This document shows, one piece after another, positions 32,472 through 41,473 of a stretch of DNA of 64,000 nucleotides (position 1 is its first letter; every line of letters begins with the position of its first letter). This DNA is from Scandinavium ludwigii_A (GTDB taxonomy: Bacteria; Pseudomonadota; Gammaproteobacteria; Enterobacterales; Enterobacteriaceae): positions 3,224,001 to 3,288,000 of the forward strand of contig CP191518.1 of assembly GCA_050516505.1 (NCBI GenBank), given 5' to 3'. A model generated the notes under the pieces. The model saw only the letters and a program-made list of their open reading frames with translations. It did no database searches and was not told where the DNA came from. Made by a program: the position numbers and the translations under genes.

Positions 32472-35054
32472 ATGCAAGAGCAATACCGCCCGGAAGAGAT
32501 AGAATCGAAAGTCCAGCAACACTGGGACGATAAGCGCACATTTGAAGTGACTGAAGACAACAGCAAAGAGAAATACTACTGCCTGTCGATGCTCCCCTAT
32601 CCTTCTGGCCGACTACACATGGGCCACGTGCGCAACTACACCATCGGTGATGTGATTGCCCGTTACCAGCGCATGCTGGGCAAAAACGTCCTGCAGCCAA
32701 TCGGCTGGGATGCGTTTGGTCTGCCGGCTGAAGGCGCTGCGGTAAAAAACAACACCGCACCTGCACCGTGGACCTACGACAACATCGCTTACATGAAGAA
32801 CCAGCTCAAAATGCTGGGCTTCGGCTATGACTGGAGTCGCGAACTGGCGACCTGCACCCCGGAATACTACCGCTGGGAGCAGAAGTTCTTCACCGAGCTC
32901 TACAAAAAAGGCTTGGTCTATAAGAAAACGTCCGCCGTTAACTGGTGCCCGAATGACCAGACCGTACTGGCGAACGAGCAGGTTATCGACGGCTGCTGCT
33001 GGCGCTGCGATACAAAAGTTGAGCGTAAAGAAATTCCACAATGGTTTATCAAAATCACTGCCTACGCTGACGAACTGCTGAACGATCTGGATAAAATGGA
33101 CCAGTGGCCTGACACGGTGAAAACCATGCAGCGCAACTGGATTGGCCGTTCCGAAGGCGTAGAAATCACCTTTGACGTTGCCGATTACGCTGACAAGCTG
33201 ACCGTTTACACCACTCGCCCGGACACCTTCATGGGTGCAACTTACCTGGCCGTGGCTGCAGGTCACCCGCTGGCACAGCAGGCTGCCCTCAATAATCCTG
33301 AACTGGCTGCCTTCGTTGACGAATGCCGCAACACCAAAGTCGCAGAAGCAGAAATGGCGACGATGGAGAAGAAAGGCATCGATACCGGATTCAAAGCGAT
33401 TCATCCGCTGACCGGCGAAGCCGTTCCTGTATGGGCAGCTAACTTCGTGCTGATGGAATACGGCACCGGTGCAGTGATGGCCGTTCCTGGCCACGACCAG
33501 CGCGATTACGAATTTGCGACCAAATACGGCCTGACCATCAAGCCGGTTATTCTGAACGCTGATGGCTCCGAACCGGACCTGTCTGAGCAAGCCTTGACCG
33601 AAAAAGGCACCCTGTTTAACTCCGGTGAATTTAGCGGCCTGAGCTTCGAAGCTGGCTTCAACGCCATTGCCGACAAGCTGGCAGCACTGGGTGTGGGTGA
33701 GCGTAAAGTTAACTTCCGTCTGCGCGACTGGGGGGTTTCCCGTCAGCGTTACTGGGGCGCGCCAATCCCGATGGTGACCCTGGAAGACGGTACCGTGATG
33801 CCAACTCCAGAAGATCAGCTGCCGGTTATCCTGCCGGAAGACGTGGTCATGGACGGTATCACCAGCCCAATCAAAGCCGATCCTGAGTGGGCGAAGACCA
33901 CCGTTAACGGCCAGCCAGCACTGCGTGAAACCGACACCTTTGACACCTTTATGGAGTCTTCCTGGTACTACGCGCGTTACACCTGCCCTGATTATCAGGA
34001 AGGGATGCTGGATTCCGACGCGGCCAACTACTGGCTGCCAGTGGATATTTATATCGGCGGGATCGAACACGCCATCATGCACCTGCTGTACTTCCGCTTC
34101 TTCCACAAACTGATGCGCGATGCGGGCATGGTGAACTCTGACGAACCGGCTAAACAGCTGCTGTGTCAGGGTATGGTGCTGGCTGATGCCTTCTACTATC
34201 TGGGCGAAAGCGGCGAGCGCAACTGGGTCTCACCAAAAGACGCTATCGTTGAACGAGACGAGAAAGGCCGCATCGTGAAAGCGAAGGACGAAGCGGGCCA
34301 TGAGCTGGTGTATACCGGCATGAGCAAAATGTCCAAGTCCAAAAACAACGGCATCGACCCGCAGGAAATGGTTGAACGTTATGGCGCGGACACCGTTCGT
34401 CTGTTCATGATGTTTGCGTCTCCAGCAGACATGACCCTCGAGTGGCAGGAATCTGGCGTTGAAGGCGCTAACCGCTTCCTGAAACGCGTGTGGAAACTGG
34501 TTTACGAACACACCGCGAAAGGCCCAACGGCTGCGCTGAACGTCGACGCATTGAGCGAAGATCAGCAGGCGCTGCGTCGTGACGTTCACAAAACCATCGC
34601 GAAAGTGACCGATGATGTGGGTCGTCGTCAGACGTTTAACACGGCGATCGCGGCCGTGATGGAGCTGATGAACAAGCTGGCGAAAGCCCCTGCGGAAGAA
34701 GAGCAGGATCGTGCTCTGCTGCAGGAAGCTCTGCAATCCGTGGTCCGTATGCTGAACCCGTTCACCCCGCACATCAGCTTCACGCTGTGGCAGTTGCTGG
34801 GTGGCGAAGGCGATGTCGACAACGCACCATGGCCGGTAGCCGACGAGAAAGCGATGGTGGAAAACACCACCCTCGTTGTGGTACAGGTTAACGGTAAAGT
34901 CCGCGGTAAAGTGACTGTGCCGGTAGAGGCAACCGAAGAGCAGGTTCGTGAACGTGCAGGCCAGGAACATCTGGTCGCAAAATATCTGGATGGTATGACC
35001 GTACGTAAAGTCATTTACGTGCCGGGCAAACTGCTCAACCTGGTCGTTGGCTAA
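32472..35054 (+). CDS. leuS: Leucyl-tRNA synthetase
   Basis: Class I synthetase that charges tRNA-Leu (one substrate, leuW, is in this window) and edits mischarged products. 860 residues from ATG 32472, exactly the E. coli length; a further in-frame ATG at 32427 would add 15 residues without family support. Signatures: HMGH (residues 49-52) in PYPSGRLHMGHVRN, the CP1 editing domain (about 225-420) with TTRPDTFMG and the HDQRDYEF aspartate region, and KMSKS in GMSKMSKSKNNG. It leads leuS-lptE-holA-nadD with 14 bp to lptE. Confidence 0.98.
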   Translation: MQEQYRPEEIESKVQQHWDDKRTFEVTEDNSKEKYYCLSMLPYPSGRLHMGHVRNYTIGDVIARYQRMLGKNVLQPIGWDAFGLPAEGAAVKNNTAPAPWTYDNIAYMKNQLKMLGFGYDWSRELATCTPEYYRWEQKFFTELYKKGLVYKKTSAVNWCPNDQTVLANEQVIDGCCWRCDTKVERKEIPQWFIKITAYADELLNDLDKMDQWPDTVKTMQRNWIGRSEGVEITFDVADYADKLTVYTTRPDTFMGATYLAVAAGHPLAQQAALNNPELAAFVDECRNTKVAEAEMATMEKKGIDTGFKAIHPLTGEAVPVWAANFVLMEYGTGAVMAVPGHDQRDYEFATKYGLTIKPVILNADGSEPDLSEQALTEKGTLFNSGEFSGLSFEAGFNAIADKLAALGVGERKVNFRLRDWGVSRQRYWGAPIPMVTLEDGTVMPTPEDQLPVILPEDVVMDGITSPIKADPEWAKTTVNGQPALRETDTFDTFMESSWYYARYTCPDYQEGMLDSDAANYWLPVDIYIGGIEHAIMHLLYFRFFHKLMRDAGMVNSDEPAKQLLCQGMVLADAFYYLGESGERNWVSPKDAIVERDEKGRIVKAKDEAGHELVYTGMSKMSKSKNNGIDPQEMVERYGADTVRLFMMFASPADMTLEWQESGVEGANRFLKRVWKLVYEHTAKGPTAALNVDALSEDQQALRRDVHKTIAKVTDDVGRRQTFNTAIAAVMELMNKLAKAPAEEEQDRALLQEALQSVVRMLNPFTPHISFTLWQLLGGEGDVDNAPWPVADEKAMVENTTLVVVQVNGKVRGKVTVPVEATEEQVRERAGQEHLVAKYLDGMTVRKVIYVPGKLLNLVVG

Positions 35055-35068
35055 GCGCGGGAGGAAGC

Positions 35069-35662
35069 GTGCGATTTCTGACAACGTTATTGGTATCTCT
35101 GGCGGTGCTTGTCACCGCGGGTTGTGGCTGGCACCTGCGCAGTTCGACGCAGGTTCCGGACAACATGAAAAAGATGATTTTTATCTCAAGCGATCCTAAC
35201 GGACCGTTGAGCCGCTCGGTGCGTAACCAGTTACGCCTGAACGGAATTGAGATTGTCGAAGCCAGCTCGATTCGCCAGGACATTCCATCCCTGCGTCTGG
35301 GCGGTGCATCAATTGGTAAAGATACCGCCTCGGTATTCCAGGACGGCAGAACGGCGGAGTACCAGATGGTGATGACCGTCTCCGCCAGCGTCTTGATCCC
35401 GGGCCACGACATCTATCCAATCAGCGCTAAGGTTTATCGTTCGTACTTCGATAACCCACAGCAGGCGCTGGCGAAAGATGCCGAGCAGGAAATCATCATC
35501 CAGGAGATGTACGACAAAGCCGCTCAGCAGCTGATTCGTAAGCTGCCAAGCGTCAAAGTGGCGGATGCTGAATCGACCAAAGAGGACGAGCAGTCAGCGA
35601 CGGATGCTAACGCAACCGAAGCACCGGCCGAAAGTCGCGTCTCCACGACTCTGGGTAACTGA
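35069..35662 (+). CDS. lptE: LPS-assembly lipoprotein LptE
   Basis: Outer-membrane lipoprotein that plugs the LptD barrel and inserts LPS at the surface. 197 residues against 193 in E. coli. Start GTG 35069 after GGAGGA. The signal peptide ends in the lipobox VTAGC with cysteine at residue 19. The core domain is conserved; the last 30 residues (Thr, Ala, Glu rich) are variable. One base overlaps with holA. Confidence 0.96.
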   Translation: MRFLTTLLVSLAVLVTAGCGWHLRSSTQVPDNMKKMIFISSDPNGPLSRSVRNQLRLNGIEIVEASSIRQDIPSLRLGGASIGKDTASVFQDGRTAEYQMVMTVSASVLIPGHDIYPISAKVYRSYFDNPQQALAKDAEQEIIIQEMYDKAAQQLIRKLPSVKVADAESTKEDEQSATDANATEAPAESRVSTTLGN

Positions 35663-36693
35663 TGATTCGGTTGTACCCAGAACAACTCCGCGCGCAGCTC
35701 TCTGAAGGGCTGCGCGCGGCGTATTTACTCCTCGGAAACGACCCCCTTCTGCTTCAGGAAAGTCAGGATGCCATTCGCCACGCGGCGGGAGCTCAGGGCT
35801 TTGATGAACACCACACGGTCACGATAGACGCCAGCACCGACTGGAATGCGCTGTTTGCGCTAAGCCAGGAACGCAGCCTGTTCGCCATGCGTCAAACGCT
35901 GACGTTGGTCCTGCCGGACAATGGTCCGAATGCGGCCATCAATGAACAACTTGTGGCGCTGATTGGCCTGATCCATGACGAATTGCTGCTGATTATCCGC
36001 GGTAATAAGCTGACTAAAGCCCAGGAAAATGCAGCCTGGTATAACGCGCTTTCCGGACGTGCGGCGCAGGTTTCCTGCCAGACGCCGGAGCAAGCACAAC
36101 TGCCACGCTGGCTCGCCACGCGTGCCAAACAGCTTAATTTGCAGCTCGATGACGCCGCGAGCCAACTGCTTTGCTATTGCTATGAAGGCAACCTGCTGGC
36201 GCTGGCCCAGGCACTTGAACGCCTTTCGCTCCTGTGGCCTGACGGTAAATTGACGCTGCCACGGGTTGAGCAGGCGGTAAATGATGCGGCGCACTTTACA
36301 CCGTATCACTGGCTGGATGCGCTGCTGGCAGGAAAAAGCAAACGCGCGTTGCATATTCTGCAGCAGTTACGTCAGGAAGGCAGTGAGCCAGTGATTCTGC
36401 TGCGAACCCTTCAACGCGAGCTCTTGCTACTGGTGAATATGAAACGTCAGTCAGTCAACACGCCGCTGCGTGCCCTGTTCGATAAACACCGCGTCTGGCA
36501 GAATCGTCGGCCGTTGTTTACCGAGGCGCTGAACCGTCTGAGCCCGGAGCAGTTGCGCCATGCGGTCTCGCTCCTGGCGCGAACTGAACTGACGCTCAAA
36601 CAGGATTACGGCCAGTCGGTCTGGGCTGAACTCGACGGTCTGTCGCTGCTTCTGTGTCACAAAAATCTGCCCGACGTTTTTTTTGAAGGATGA
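35662..36693 (+). CDS. holA: DNA polymerase III delta subunit HolA
   Basis: Clamp-loader subunit that opens the beta sliding clamp. 343 residues, as in E. coli. Three AAA-like domains are expected; the beta-interacting region is near ERSLFAMRQTL (about residues 65-80). No functional ATP site, as is normal for delta. The start overlaps the lptE stop (TGATG), and the stop is one base from the nadD start. Confidence 0.97.
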   Translation: MIRLYPEQLRAQLSEGLRAAYLLLGNDPLLLQESQDAIRHAAGAQGFDEHHTVTIDASTDWNALFALSQERSLFAMRQTLTLVLPDNGPNAAINEQLVALIGLIHDELLLIIRGNKLTKAQENAAWYNALSGRAAQVSCQTPEQAQLPRWLATRAKQLNLQLDDAASQLLCYCYEGNLLALAQALERLSLLWPDGKLTLPRVEQAVNDAAHFTPYHWLDALLAGKSKRALHILQQLRQEGSEPVILLRTLQRELLLLVNMKRQSVNTPLRALFDKHRVWQNRRPLFTEALNRLSPEQLRHAVSLLARTELTLKQDYGQSVWAELDGLSLLLCHKNLPDVFFEG

Positions 36694-36694
36694 T

Positions 36695-37336
36695 ATGACG
36701 GCGTTAAAGGCACTCTACGGCGGCACGTTTGATCCCGTACATTATGGTCACCTCAAACCGGTCGAGATTTTGGCAAATCTGATTGGTCTGTCAAAAGTCA
36801 TCATCATGCCGAACAACGTTCCGCCGCATCGCCCGCAGCCGGAAGCGACCAGCGCCCAGCGTACCGAAATGCTAAAACGGGCTATCGCCGATAAACCGCT
36901 GTTTGAACTCGACGAGCGTGAACTGCGCCGCGATACGCGTTCCTATACCTCGGAAACACTGCGCGAATGGCGACAGGAGCAGGGTCCAACGCAGCCACTG
37001 GCCTTTATTATTGGTCAGGACTCGCTGATCACCTTCCCGTCATGGCACGATTACGAAAGCATTCTGGGTAATGCACACCTGTTAGTCTGCCGCCGTCCAG
37101 GCTATCCGATGGCGATGAAAGAGGAAGCGCATCAGCAGTGGCTGGACCGCCACCTGACGAACAGCGCGGATGATTTACACCGCACTCCCGCCGGGAAAAT
37201 TTACATCGCTGAAACGCCCTGGTTCAATATTTCCGCTACGCTGATTCGCGAGCGCCTCCAGCAGGGCGAATCCTGCGACGAGATGCTGCCGCAGGCAGTG
37301 CTGCGTTATATCCATGAACAAGGGCTTTACCAATAA
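36695..37336 (+). CDS. nadD: Nicotinate-nucleotide adenylyltransferase NadD
   Basis: Adenylates nicotinate mononucleotide in NAD synthesis. 213 residues, as in E. coli. The nucleotidyltransferase motif GGTFDPVHYGH is at residues about 9-19 and ISATLIRERL near the C terminus. ATG 36695 follows GAAGGA that overlaps the end of holA; a TTG 12 bases upstream is not needed. In E. coli and Salmonella cobC follows; here the next 288 bp contain no gene. Confidence 0.97.
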   Translation: MTALKALYGGTFDPVHYGHLKPVEILANLIGLSKVIIMPNNVPPHRPQPEATSAQRTEMLKRAIADKPLFELDERELRRDTRSYTSETLREWRQEQGPTQPLAFIIGQDSLITFPSWHDYESILGNAHLLVCRRPGYPMAMKEEAHQQWLDRHLTNSADDLHRTPAGKIYIAETPWFNISATLIRERLQQGESCDEMLPQAVLRYIHEQGLYQ

Positions 37337-37624
37337 CTTTCCGGGACTTACTGAACGTAAACTCTGCGATATTCCTATTTTCAGCGCCAACCTCCTTCCA
37401 GACCATTGACACACCCTGACAGGCTGTTATTCTCCGCAGCCAGACTTATCCCACCACACTGATTTACAGAAATTGTTTTACAAAAATGGCGATGCAATCA
37501 TGGCCATTGGGTGGGATGATAGCGCGCCGGTACTCTCCGGCAGGCGACATTTGTCCGACTTCGTCCTGGTTTCAGGTATACTTACGGGCTGTTTATATTT
37601 TTCATCACCTGACCAGGGGGAAAC
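37337..37624. other. Gene-free spacer where E. coli and Salmonella have cobC
   Basis: No coding frame resembling CobC (alpha-ribazole phosphatase, histidine-phosphatase motif RHGET) is seen in any frame. A TATACT at 37577-37582 may be the -10 of an rsfS promoter; no convincing -35 is seen. Confidence 0.6.
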
Positions 37625-37942
37625 TTGCAGGGTAAAGAACTTCAGGATTTTGTCATCGACAAAATCGACGACCTAAAGGGCCAGGACATCATCGCTATTG
37701 ATGTTCATGGTAAGTCCAGCATCACCGACTGCATGATCATCTGCACCGGTACGTCCACCCGCCATGTGGTGTCCATTGCCGATCACGTTGTCCAGGAATC
37801 TCGCGCTGCAGGTTTGTATCCGCTGGGTGTGGAAGGCGAAAACGTCGCTGACTGGGTTGTGGTTGACCTCGGCGAAGTGATTGTCCACGTTATGCAGGAA
37901 GAAAGCCGTCGCCTGTATGAACTGGAAAAACTCTGGGGTTAA
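37625..37942 (+). CDS. rsfS: Ribosomal silencing factor RsfS
   Basis: Binds ribosomal protein L14 and blocks subunit joining in stationary phase or starvation. 105 residues, as in E. coli. Start TTG at 37625 after AGGGGGA. The single alpha/beta domain matches throughout (ITDCMIICTGTS, GLYPLGVEG, VIVHVMQEE). It is four codons from rlmH and opens rsfS-rlmH-mrdA-mrdB-rlpA. Confidence 0.97.
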   Translation: MQGKELQDFVIDKIDDLKGQDIIAIDVHGKSSITDCMIICTGTSTRHVVSIADHVVQESRAAGLYPLGVEGENVADWVVVDLGEVIVHVMQEESRRLYELEKLWG

Positions 37943-37945
37943 TGC

Positions 37946-38413
37946 GTGAAGCTGCAGCTCATTGCCGTGGGAACCAAAATGCCGGACTGGGTTCAGACCG
38001 GTTTCACGGAATACCTGCGCCGCTTTCCCCGAGATATGCCGTTCGAACTGGTGGAAATTCCTGCCGGTAAGCGCGGTAAGAATGCCGATATCGCTCGCAT
38101 TCTGGAGAAAGAAGGTGAATTAATGCTGGCTGCGGCCGGCAAAAATCGCATTGTCACGCTGGATATCCCCGGAAAACCGTGGGATACGCCGCAGCTGGCC
38201 CATGAACTTGAGCGCTGGAAACAAGATGGGCGTGACGTCAGCTTGCTGATCGGGGGCCCAGAGGGTTTATCTCCTGCCTGTAAAGCCGCCGCTGAACAGA
38301 GTTGGTCGCTCTCCTCGCTCACTCTCCCTCACCCGTTGGTACGCGTGCTGGTTGCAGAAAGTCTTTATCGGGCGTGGAGTATTACCACCAACCACCCTTA
38401 CCACCGCGAGTAA
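37946..38413 (+). CDS. rlmH: 23S rRNA pseudouridine-1915 N3-methyltransferase RlmH
   Basis: SPOUT-class SAM methyltransferase acting on 70S ribosomes at helix 69. 155 residues, as in E. coli. The knot region includes LLIGGPEGLSPAC and the C terminus LVAESLYRAWSI. Start GTG at 37946, three bases after the rsfS stop. 27 bp separates it from mrdA. Confidence 0.97.
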   Translation: MKLQLIAVGTKMPDWVQTGFTEYLRRFPRDMPFELVEIPAGKRGKNADIARILEKEGELMLAAAGKNRIVTLDIPGKPWDTPQLAHELERWKQDGRDVSLLIGGPEGLSPACKAAAEQSWSLSSLTLPHPLVRVLVAESLYRAWSITTNHPYHRE

Positions 38414-38440
38414 TGATGACCAGGTTAGATTAAGCAGCGG

Positions 38441-40342
38441 ATGAAATTACAGAATTCTTTTCGCGACTACACGGCTGAGTCCGCGCTGTTTGTGCGCCGG
38501 GCGGTAATCGCATTTTTGGGCATTTTAGCGCTCAGCGGCGTGCTGGTTGTTAACCTCTATAATCTGCAGATTGTCCGTTTTACCGACTACCAGACCCGTT
38601 CCAATGAAAACCGCATCAAGCTGGTGCCCATCGCACCGAGCCGCGGCATTATCTATGACCGCAACGGCACTCCGCTGGCGTTGAACCGCACCATTTATCA
38701 GTTAGAACTGATGCCGGAAAAGGTCGATAACCTCCAGCAAACGCTGAACGATTTGCGAAGCGTGGTCGATCTTACCGACGACGATATCGCCAATTTCAAG
38801 AAAGAGCGCGCCCGCTCTCACCGATTCACTTCTATTCCGGTCAAAGTTAACCTGACTGAAGTTCAGGTCGCCCGATTTGCGGTGAATCAATACCGTTTCT
38901 CCGGCGTGGAAGTGAAAGGCTACAAGCGTCGCTACTATCCTTACGGCTCCGCGCTGACGCATGTAATCGGCTACGTCTCGAAAATCAACGATAAAGACGT
39001 TGACCGCCTCGATAAAGAAGGCAAGACCGCTAACTACGCCGCGACCCACGATATCGGCAAGCTGGGCATTGAGCGCTATTACGAGGACGTGCTGCACGGA
39101 CAGACCGGCTACGAAGAGGTTGAAGTTAACAACCGTGGCCGCGTTATTCGTCAGTTGAAAGAAGTCTCGCCAACTGCCGGGCATGATATCCATCTGACGC
39201 TGGACCTGCAGTTACAGCAGTATATCGAAACGCTGCTGGCGGGAAGCCGTGCAGCCGTTGTGGTGACCGATCCGCGCTCTGGCGGCATCCTCTCCCTGGT
39301 GTCGATGCCAAGCTATGACCCGAACCTGTTCGTGGACGGCATCTCCAGCAAAGATTACTCAGGACTGTTGAACGACCCGAATACGCCACTGGTGAACCGT
39401 GCCACGCAGGGGGTTTATCCTCCAGCATCAACGGTAAAACCGTACGTTGCGGTCTCCGCATTGACGGCTGGTGTGATCACCCGCAATACCGGCCTGTTTG
39501 ACCCGGGCTGGTGGCAACTGCCGGGCTCTGAGAAACGCTATCGTGACTGGAAAAGATGGGGCCATGGCCACCTGAACGTCACCAAAGCGCTGGAAGAATC
39601 TGCGGATACCTTCTTCTATCAGGTCGCCTATGACATGGGCATCGACCGCCTTTCTGAGTGGATGGGTAAGTTTGGCTACGGCCACTACACCGGCATCGAT
39701 CTCTCCGAAGAGCGTTCCGGCAACATGCCGACCCGTGACTGGAAGCTGAAACGCTTTAAGAAACCGTGGTACCAGGGTGACACCATTCCGGTCGGGATCG
39801 GCCAGGGCTACTGGACGGCCACGCCGATTCAGATGAGCAAAGCGCTGATGATCCTGATTAACGACGGCGTCGTGAAAGTGCCTCATCTGCTGATGAGCAC
39901 CGCCGAAAACGGCAAACAGGTTCCCTGGGATCAGCCTCACGAAACGCCGGTTGGCGACGTGCACTCTGGCTACTGGGAAATTGCCAAAGACGGGATGTAC
40001 GGCGTAGCCAACCGTCCCAACGGGACGGCGCATAAATATTTTGCTGGCGCACCGTATAAAGTCGCCGCGAAATCCGGTACCGCGCAGGTCTTTGGTCTGA
40101 AAGCCAACGAAACCTATAACGCTCACCGCATTGCGGAACGTCTGCGTGACCACAAACTGATGACCGCGTTTGCGCCATACGACAATCCAAGAGTCGCAGT
40201 GGCGATAATCCTCGAAAACGGCGGCGCTGGCCCTGCTGTCGGGACACTCATGCGTCAAATTCTCGACCACATTATGCTCGGTGATAACAACACCGTACTG
40301 CCGGCACAAAACCCGGCAGCCGCAGCCGCGGAGGACCAATAA
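38441..40342 (+). CDS. mrdA: Penicillin-binding protein 2 (MrdA)
   Basis: Transpeptidase of the elongasome, partner of RodA in making the rod-shaped wall. 633 residues, as in E. coli. Membrane anchor at about 20-42; pedestal domain; active-site serine S330 in ASTVKP; SAD motif in EESADTFF; KSGTAQ near the C terminus. Two bases separate it from mrdB. Confidence 0.98.
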   Translation: MKLQNSFRDYTAESALFVRRAVIAFLGILALSGVLVVNLYNLQIVRFTDYQTRSNENRIKLVPIAPSRGIIYDRNGTPLALNRTIYQLELMPEKVDNLQQTLNDLRSVVDLTDDDIANFKKERARSHRFTSIPVKVNLTEVQVARFAVNQYRFSGVEVKGYKRRYYPYGSALTHVIGYVSKINDKDVDRLDKEGKTANYAATHDIGKLGIERYYEDVLHGQTGYEEVEVNNRGRVIRQLKEVSPTAGHDIHLTLDLQLQQYIETLLAGSRAAVVVTDPRSGGILSLVSMPSYDPNLFVDGISSKDYSGLLNDPNTPLVNRATQGVYPPASTVKPYVAVSALTAGVITRNTGLFDPGWWQLPGSEKRYRDWKRWGHGHLNVTKALEESADTFFYQVAYDMGIDRLSEWMGKFGYGHYTGIDLSEERSGNMPTRDWKLKRFKKPWYQGDTIPVGIGQGYWTATPIQMSKALMILINDGVVKVPHLLMSTAENGKQVPWDQPHETPVGDVHSGYWEIAKDGMYGVANRPNGTAHKYFAGAPYKVAAKSGTAQVFGLKANETYNAHRIAERLRDHKLMTAFAPYDNPRVAVAIILENGGAGPAVGTLMRQILDHIMLGDNNTVLPAQNPAAAAAEDQ

Positions 40343-40344
40343 CA

Positions 40345-41457
40345 ATGACGGATAATCCGAACAAACGATCGATGTGGGATAAAATCCACCTTGACCCGAC
40401 CATGCTGCTTATCCTGCTAGCGCTGCTGACTTACAGCGCGCTGGTTATCTGGAGCGCCAGCGGCCAGGACATGGGCATGATGGAACGTAAGATCGGCCAG
40501 ATCGCAATGGGTGTGGTGATCATGGTGGTGATGGCGCAAATCCCGCCGCGTGTCTACGAGGGCTGGGCACCCTGGCTCTATATCTTCTGTATCGTTCTGC
40601 TGGTTGCGGTGGACGCCTTCGGCGCTATCTCTAAAGGGGCTCAGCGCTGGCTGGATTTAGGCGTCGTTCGTTTTCAACCCTCGGAGATTGCGAAAATCGC
40701 CGTGCCGTTGATGGTCGCTCGCTTCATCAACCGTGACGTCTGTCCGCCTACGCTCAAAAACACGGCCATCGCGCTGATACTGATTTTCCTGCCAACGTTA
40801 TTGGTTGCAGCACAGCCGGACCTCGGTACCTCGATTCTGATTGCGCTGTCCGGCTTGTTCGTCCTGTTCCTGGCGGGTCTGAGCTGGCGTCTTATTGGCG
40901 TCGCCGTGCTGATGGTCGCTGCGTTCATCCCGATACTCTGGTTCTTCCTGATGCACGACTATCAGCGCCAGCGCGTGATGATGCTACTTGACCCGGAAAC
41001 CGACCCTTTGGGTGCGGGCTACCACATTATTCAGTCTAAAATTGCCATAGGCTCCGGCGGCCTGCGCGGTAAAGGCTGGCTGCACGGCACCCAGTCACAG
41101 CTAGAGTTCTTGCCCGAGCGCCATACGGACTTTATCTTCGCGGTACTGGCGGAAGAACTGGGCCTGATAGGCTTCCTGATACTGTTGGCGCTGTATGTCC
41201 TGCTGATCATGCGCGGACTGTGGATTGCCGCCCAGGCGCAAACCACCTTTGGCCGCGTCATGGCCGGTGGCTTAATGTTGATTTTATTCGTTTATGTCTT
41301 CGTAAATATTGGTATGGTGAGTGGGATCCTACCGGTAGTTGGCGTACCGTTGCCGCTGGTCAGCTATGGGGGCTCTGCCCTGATCGTACTGATGGCCGGG
41401 TTTGGTATCGTCATGTCGATACACACCCACAGAAAAATGTTGTCGAAAAGCGTATAA
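40345..41457 (+). CDS. mrdB: Peptidoglycan glycosyltransferase RodA (MrdB)
   Basis: SEDS-family glycan polymerase of the elongasome. 370 residues, as in E. coli; about ten hydrophobic segments. SEDS landmarks visible: FQPSEIAK, QPDLGTS, the large periplasmic loop with GAGYHIIQSKIAIGSGGL (up to 18 residues), ERHTDFIFAVLAEE and the PLVSYGGSAL C-terminal motif. It forms an operon with mrdA and rlpA. Confidence 0.98.
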   Translation: MTDNPNKRSMWDKIHLDPTMLLILLALLTYSALVIWSASGQDMGMMERKIGQIAMGVVIMVVMAQIPPRVYEGWAPWLYIFCIVLLVAVDAFGAISKGAQRWLDLGVVRFQPSEIAKIAVPLMVARFINRDVCPPTLKNTAIALILIFLPTLLVAAQPDLGTSILIALSGLFVLFLAGLSWRLIGVAVLMVAAFIPILWFFLMHDYQRQRVMMLLDPETDPLGAGYHIIQSKIAIGSGGLRGKGWLHGTQSQLEFLPERHTDFIFAVLAEELGLIGFLILLALYVLLIMRGLWIAAQAQTTFGRVMAGGLMLILFVYVFVNIGMVSGILPVVGVPLPLVSYGGSALIVLMAGFGIVMSIHTHRKMLSKSV

Positions 41458-41473
41458 GAAGGGGTGCGCAAAG

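Noticed and set aside
32613..34106. 497-codon open frame antisense to leuS
   Set aside because: Mirror of a highly biased coding sequence; no similarity to a known family and no ribosome site. leuS is certain on the other strand.
37473..37676. 67-codon frame upstream of rsfS
   Set aside because: Overlaps the start of rsfS in another frame, has no ribosome-binding site and covers the likely rsfS promoter region.
39428..40345. 305-codon open frame antisense to mrdA
   Set aside because: Shadow of the PBP2 gene; composition follows the reverse complement of mrdA codons.
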